Shown here: positions 13,941 through 15,601 of the stretch, one piece after another
How the letters are laid out: every line of letters starts with the position of its first letter
Position numbering within the stretch: position 1 is the first letter of the stretch
NCBI GenBank assembly: GCA_012523535.1
Contig: JAAYII010000224.1
Coordinates: 1-15,601 of the forward strand
DNA: 15,601 bases
Origin: Peptococcaceae bacterium
GTDB lineage: Bacteria; Bacillota; Desulfitobacteriia; Desulfitobacteriales; Syntrophobotulaceae
Direction: 5' to 3'
The notes under the pieces: model-generated
Databases searched by the model: none
Seen by the model: the letters and a program-made list of their open reading frames with translations, nothing else
What the model was told of the DNA's origin: nothing
Translations under genes and position numbers: made by a program

Positions 13941-15098
13941 TTATCTATAATGTTCCAAAACAATTTTTCCCATATCCCTTAATTTTTGCACAAGCAAATT
14001 AACAATGGTTTGACGGGGCAAAACCCCTAATTGTTTAAATGAAATATTGTTATGGCTGGGATTGCGGGCCCCTCCTACGAAGAAATTGATAAAATCAGCA
14101 TGACACATCATTCTACCCAGATCGCTAACACAAGACCCGTTGTCGTAATTGTCCGGATCCTCATCCAAAATGTTATAGACCTGGTTTAAAGTAACCGCCC
14201 CTTCTGTGACCAGGTCTATTCCTTCAATTTTATACCTCGGCGGTTGAGCAAAAGAGGAAGACAGGGACAGAATCTCCACCGGTTTTCCTATAACCCTGGA
14301 CACTATATCGGCGGTGGTTGAGCCACACACCACTTTATACCCTTCCCTGCTTAAGAAATCGCGCACGAAGCTCTCGTCTTCGCTGGGATAGACAGGCGGC
14401 CCGGTCATTATATTCAAGACTTTGGCTTGCCGACAGCTTAAAACTACAAGGGAAGCATCGTCGGCAAAAACTCCTCCCGAAAGTTGACATGCTTTGTCCA
14501 TAATATCCTGGGATGCTTGCGCAAGGGATTTGCCTCGATAAAGGGCGGTATTCAGATAATAATTAACTCCTTCCACACCCCAGCCCAAGCCCTGGGTTTT
14601 TCCCAACCCAGCCTGGGTAACACCGTCGGTCATCAGCACCAAGGCTTCTCCGTCGCGCAGCATGCCGGTTGATTCTTTAACCGGTTCCTCGGACAAGCTA
14701 ATAACCCTCTGGGCCATTATCTCCGCACCGCTTTTGTTAACCAACAAAGGTGAGGGGCTTTCATAGGACAATACTTTATATTGGCCGTTATTCAAAACCC
14801 AGGCCACTGTAAAAGCGGCATAAGGGATATCCGCCTGCGTTCTGGCCTTGTGCATCATGGCCAACACCATTTCACTGGACTTGAATAAAGAGATCCCTGA
14901 CTCCAAGAGCCATAAAAGGCGATGAGCACACATAGTGGCGGATATATTAGCTTTAATACCTGAACCCAAACCATCGCAAAGAATAAAGATTGTATGTTCG
15001 AAAGTTCTCTGGCAAAGGTAGTAGTCACCGCAAATCATGTTATCCATTTTATTGGCTTGCTGAATCGTATCCTCAATATAAAGCCATTTAGCTGTCAT
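13941..15098 (-). CDS. SpoIIE-type PP2C serine phosphatase with extra C-terminal domain
   Basis: This is a cytoplasmic metal-dependent Ser/Thr phosphatase of the SpoIIE/RsbU branch of PP2C; such enzymes usually dephosphorylate anti-anti-sigma-factor-like partners. Of 385 residues, about 1-225 form the catalytic domain with metal-ligand candidates Asp25 (CGDYY), Asp42 (CDGLGSG, 41-47), Asp158 (LMTDGVTQ) and Asp213-214 (FADDASLVVL). There is no membrane segment, unlike SpoIIE itself. Residues about 232-385 form an extra domain (VVCGSTTADIVSRVIGK, YKIEGIDLVTEGAVTLNQV, HADFINFFVGGARNP) whose function I do not know. The ATG at 15098 overlaps the end of the upstream PAS gene by 11 bases, indicating translational coupling. 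It converges on hflX, stops 11 bases apart, with no terminator visible between them. Confidence 0.88.
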   Translation of the reverse strand: MTAKWLYIEDTIQQANKMDNMICGDYYLCQRTFEHTIFILCDGLGSGIKANISATMCAHRLLWLLESGISLFKSSEMVLAMMHKARTQADIPYAAFTVAWVLNNGQYKVLSYESPSPLLVNKSGAEIMAQRVISLSEEPVKESTGMLRDGEALVLMTDGVTQAGLGKTQGLGWGVEGVNYYLNTALYRGKSLAQASQDIMDKACQLSGGVFADDASLVVLSCRQAKVLNIMTGPPVYPSEDESFVRDFLSREGYKVVCGSTTADIVSRVIGKPVEILSLSSSFAQPPRYKIEGIDLVTEGAVTLNQVYNILDEDPDNYDNGSCVSDLGRMMCHADFINFFVGGARNPSHNNISFKQLGVLPRQTIVNLLVQKLRDMGKIVLEHYR

Positions 15099-15601
15099 AA
15101 GTGCCCATCAGCCTTTCTACTAATTCTTCACTGCGAGCAGTGCTTTCACCTAAAAATTTTGCCATGGTCTGGGCAACCTTGATTTGATGTTCCAAGAGTT
15201 CTTGGGCTTTCCGGATAGTTTGTCTTTTTAATTCTTCCATTTTGGCTTCCGTCATCAGAATTCCTGTAACATCGGTATAAATTCCTACATATTGTTTTTC
15301 TCCGAGCAAAGGATAAACAAGCTGGTGAAACTCTCGCCCATAGCAGGATACTATCGCTTCGGTATACTCTTTAACCCCGGTGGCCACTTTTTCAAAGTTT
15401 TGAGCGTCCAGTAAATAGGAAATATTTCTGCCGATCAGGTGTTTACCGCAGGTAAAATAACGGCAGAAAGAAGAGTTCATAGCAAGAATGTTCAAAGCTT
15501 CATCGAGAATAACAATTCCGCTGGGGCTGCTGTCCATAATCTTATCCGCTCTTTGTTCGGCCAGCTTGCGCATATAAGGAATGCACATTTCAATGCTGGC
15601 C
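15088..15601 (-). CDS. C-terminal part of a PAS sensor protein, probably of the regulatory [FeFe]-hydrogenase type; 5' end outside window
   Basis: The frame is open to the right edge (A-S-I-E before the first internal Met at 15588), so this is the end of a longer gene. Visible residues include a PAS domain (IMDSSPSGIVILDEALNILA, then HLIGRNISYLLD, then EKQYVGIYTDVTG) and a helical C-terminus, probably coiled coil, ending KAQELLEHQIKVAQTMAKFL, then GESTARSEELVERLM. I recall this CIPYMRKLAEQRADKIMDSSPSGI-like junction from clostridial proteins that join an iron-sulfur/[FeFe]-hydrogenase large-subunit domain to a PAS domain and sit next to a SpoIIE-type phosphatase. The H-cluster part is not in the window, so that identity is inference. 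The stop at 15088 overlaps the phosphatase start. Confidence 0.65.
   Translation of the reverse strand, partial: ASIEMCIPYMRKLAEQRADKIMDSSPSGIVILDEALNILAMNSSFCRYFTCGKHLIGRNISYLLDAQNFEKVATGVKEYTEAIVSCYGREFHQLVYPLLGEKQYVGIYTDVTGILMTEAKMEELKRQTIRKAQELLEHQIKVAQTMAKFLGESTARSEELVERLMGTYDS

Noticed and set aside
1..15601. Mobile elements, CRISPR arrays, tRNA or rRNA genes
   Set aside because: Reading both strands I found no transposase or integrase coding sequence, no regularly spaced repeats, and no tRNA- or rRNA-like sequence.

Overview
The window is most likely chromosomal DNA of a Gram-positive, low-to-medium GC, endospore-forming anaerobe of the Clostridia; I would guess a Peptococcaceae-like lineage. 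The evidence is the order ytxC-thrS-(...)-infC-rpmI-rplT known from Bacilli and Clostridia, a T-box ahead of thrS, a leader attenuator ahead of infC, strong AGGAGG ribosome binding sites with frequent GTG/TTG/ATT starts, the sporulation-linked family YtxC, and a SpoIIE-type phosphatase next to the end of a PAS protein of a type I associate with clostridial regulatory [FeFe] hydrogenases. I see no transposase, integrase, CRISPR array, tRNA or rRNA.

Layout. Positions 1-1250 (minus strand) hold the translation operon infC-rpmI-rplT. rplT is cut by the window start, and infC begins with ATT. A good sigma-A promoter and a leader with a terminator lie in front of infC. Positions 1291-5306 (minus) hold thrS, then a YhaM-type exoribonuclease, then a BMP-family lipoprotein, read in that order; a threonine-specific T-box (specifier ACC) lies at about 5341-5580. 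Positions 5621-7230 (minus) hold ytxC and a small two-span membrane protein that looks like a sensor without an output domain. A YkvI-type transporter (7372-8430, plus) diverges from it and overlaps tail to tail with a phosphohexomutase (8393-10213, minus), which follows glucose-6-phosphate isomerase (10344-11948, minus). An HflX GTPase with a long N-terminal extension (12121-13929, plus) converges on a PP2C/SpoIIE phosphatase (13941-15098, minus). That phosphatase gene overlaps the upstream PAS-protein gene, which runs off the right edge.

How the parts fit. Most genes are housekeeping: translation initiation and ribosome assembly, tRNA charging, RNA turnover, and the link between glycolysis and sugar-phosphate metabolism (pgi-pgm). 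The least ordinary elements are (i) the HflX N-terminal extension, which carries a complete JAMM-type metalloprotease signature (Glu51, His94, His96, Ser104, Asp107); (ii) the PAS protein/PP2C phosphatase pair, likely a redox or hydrogen-responsive signalling module, whose phosphatase has an unassigned C-terminal domain of about 150 residues; (iii) a BMP lipoprotein that seems to lack a usual ligand-binding segment; and (iv) the orphan extracytoplasmic sensor-like protein. No stretch longer than about 300 bases lacks an assigned function: the longest gap, 5307-5620, is the thrS T-box leader and its promoter.
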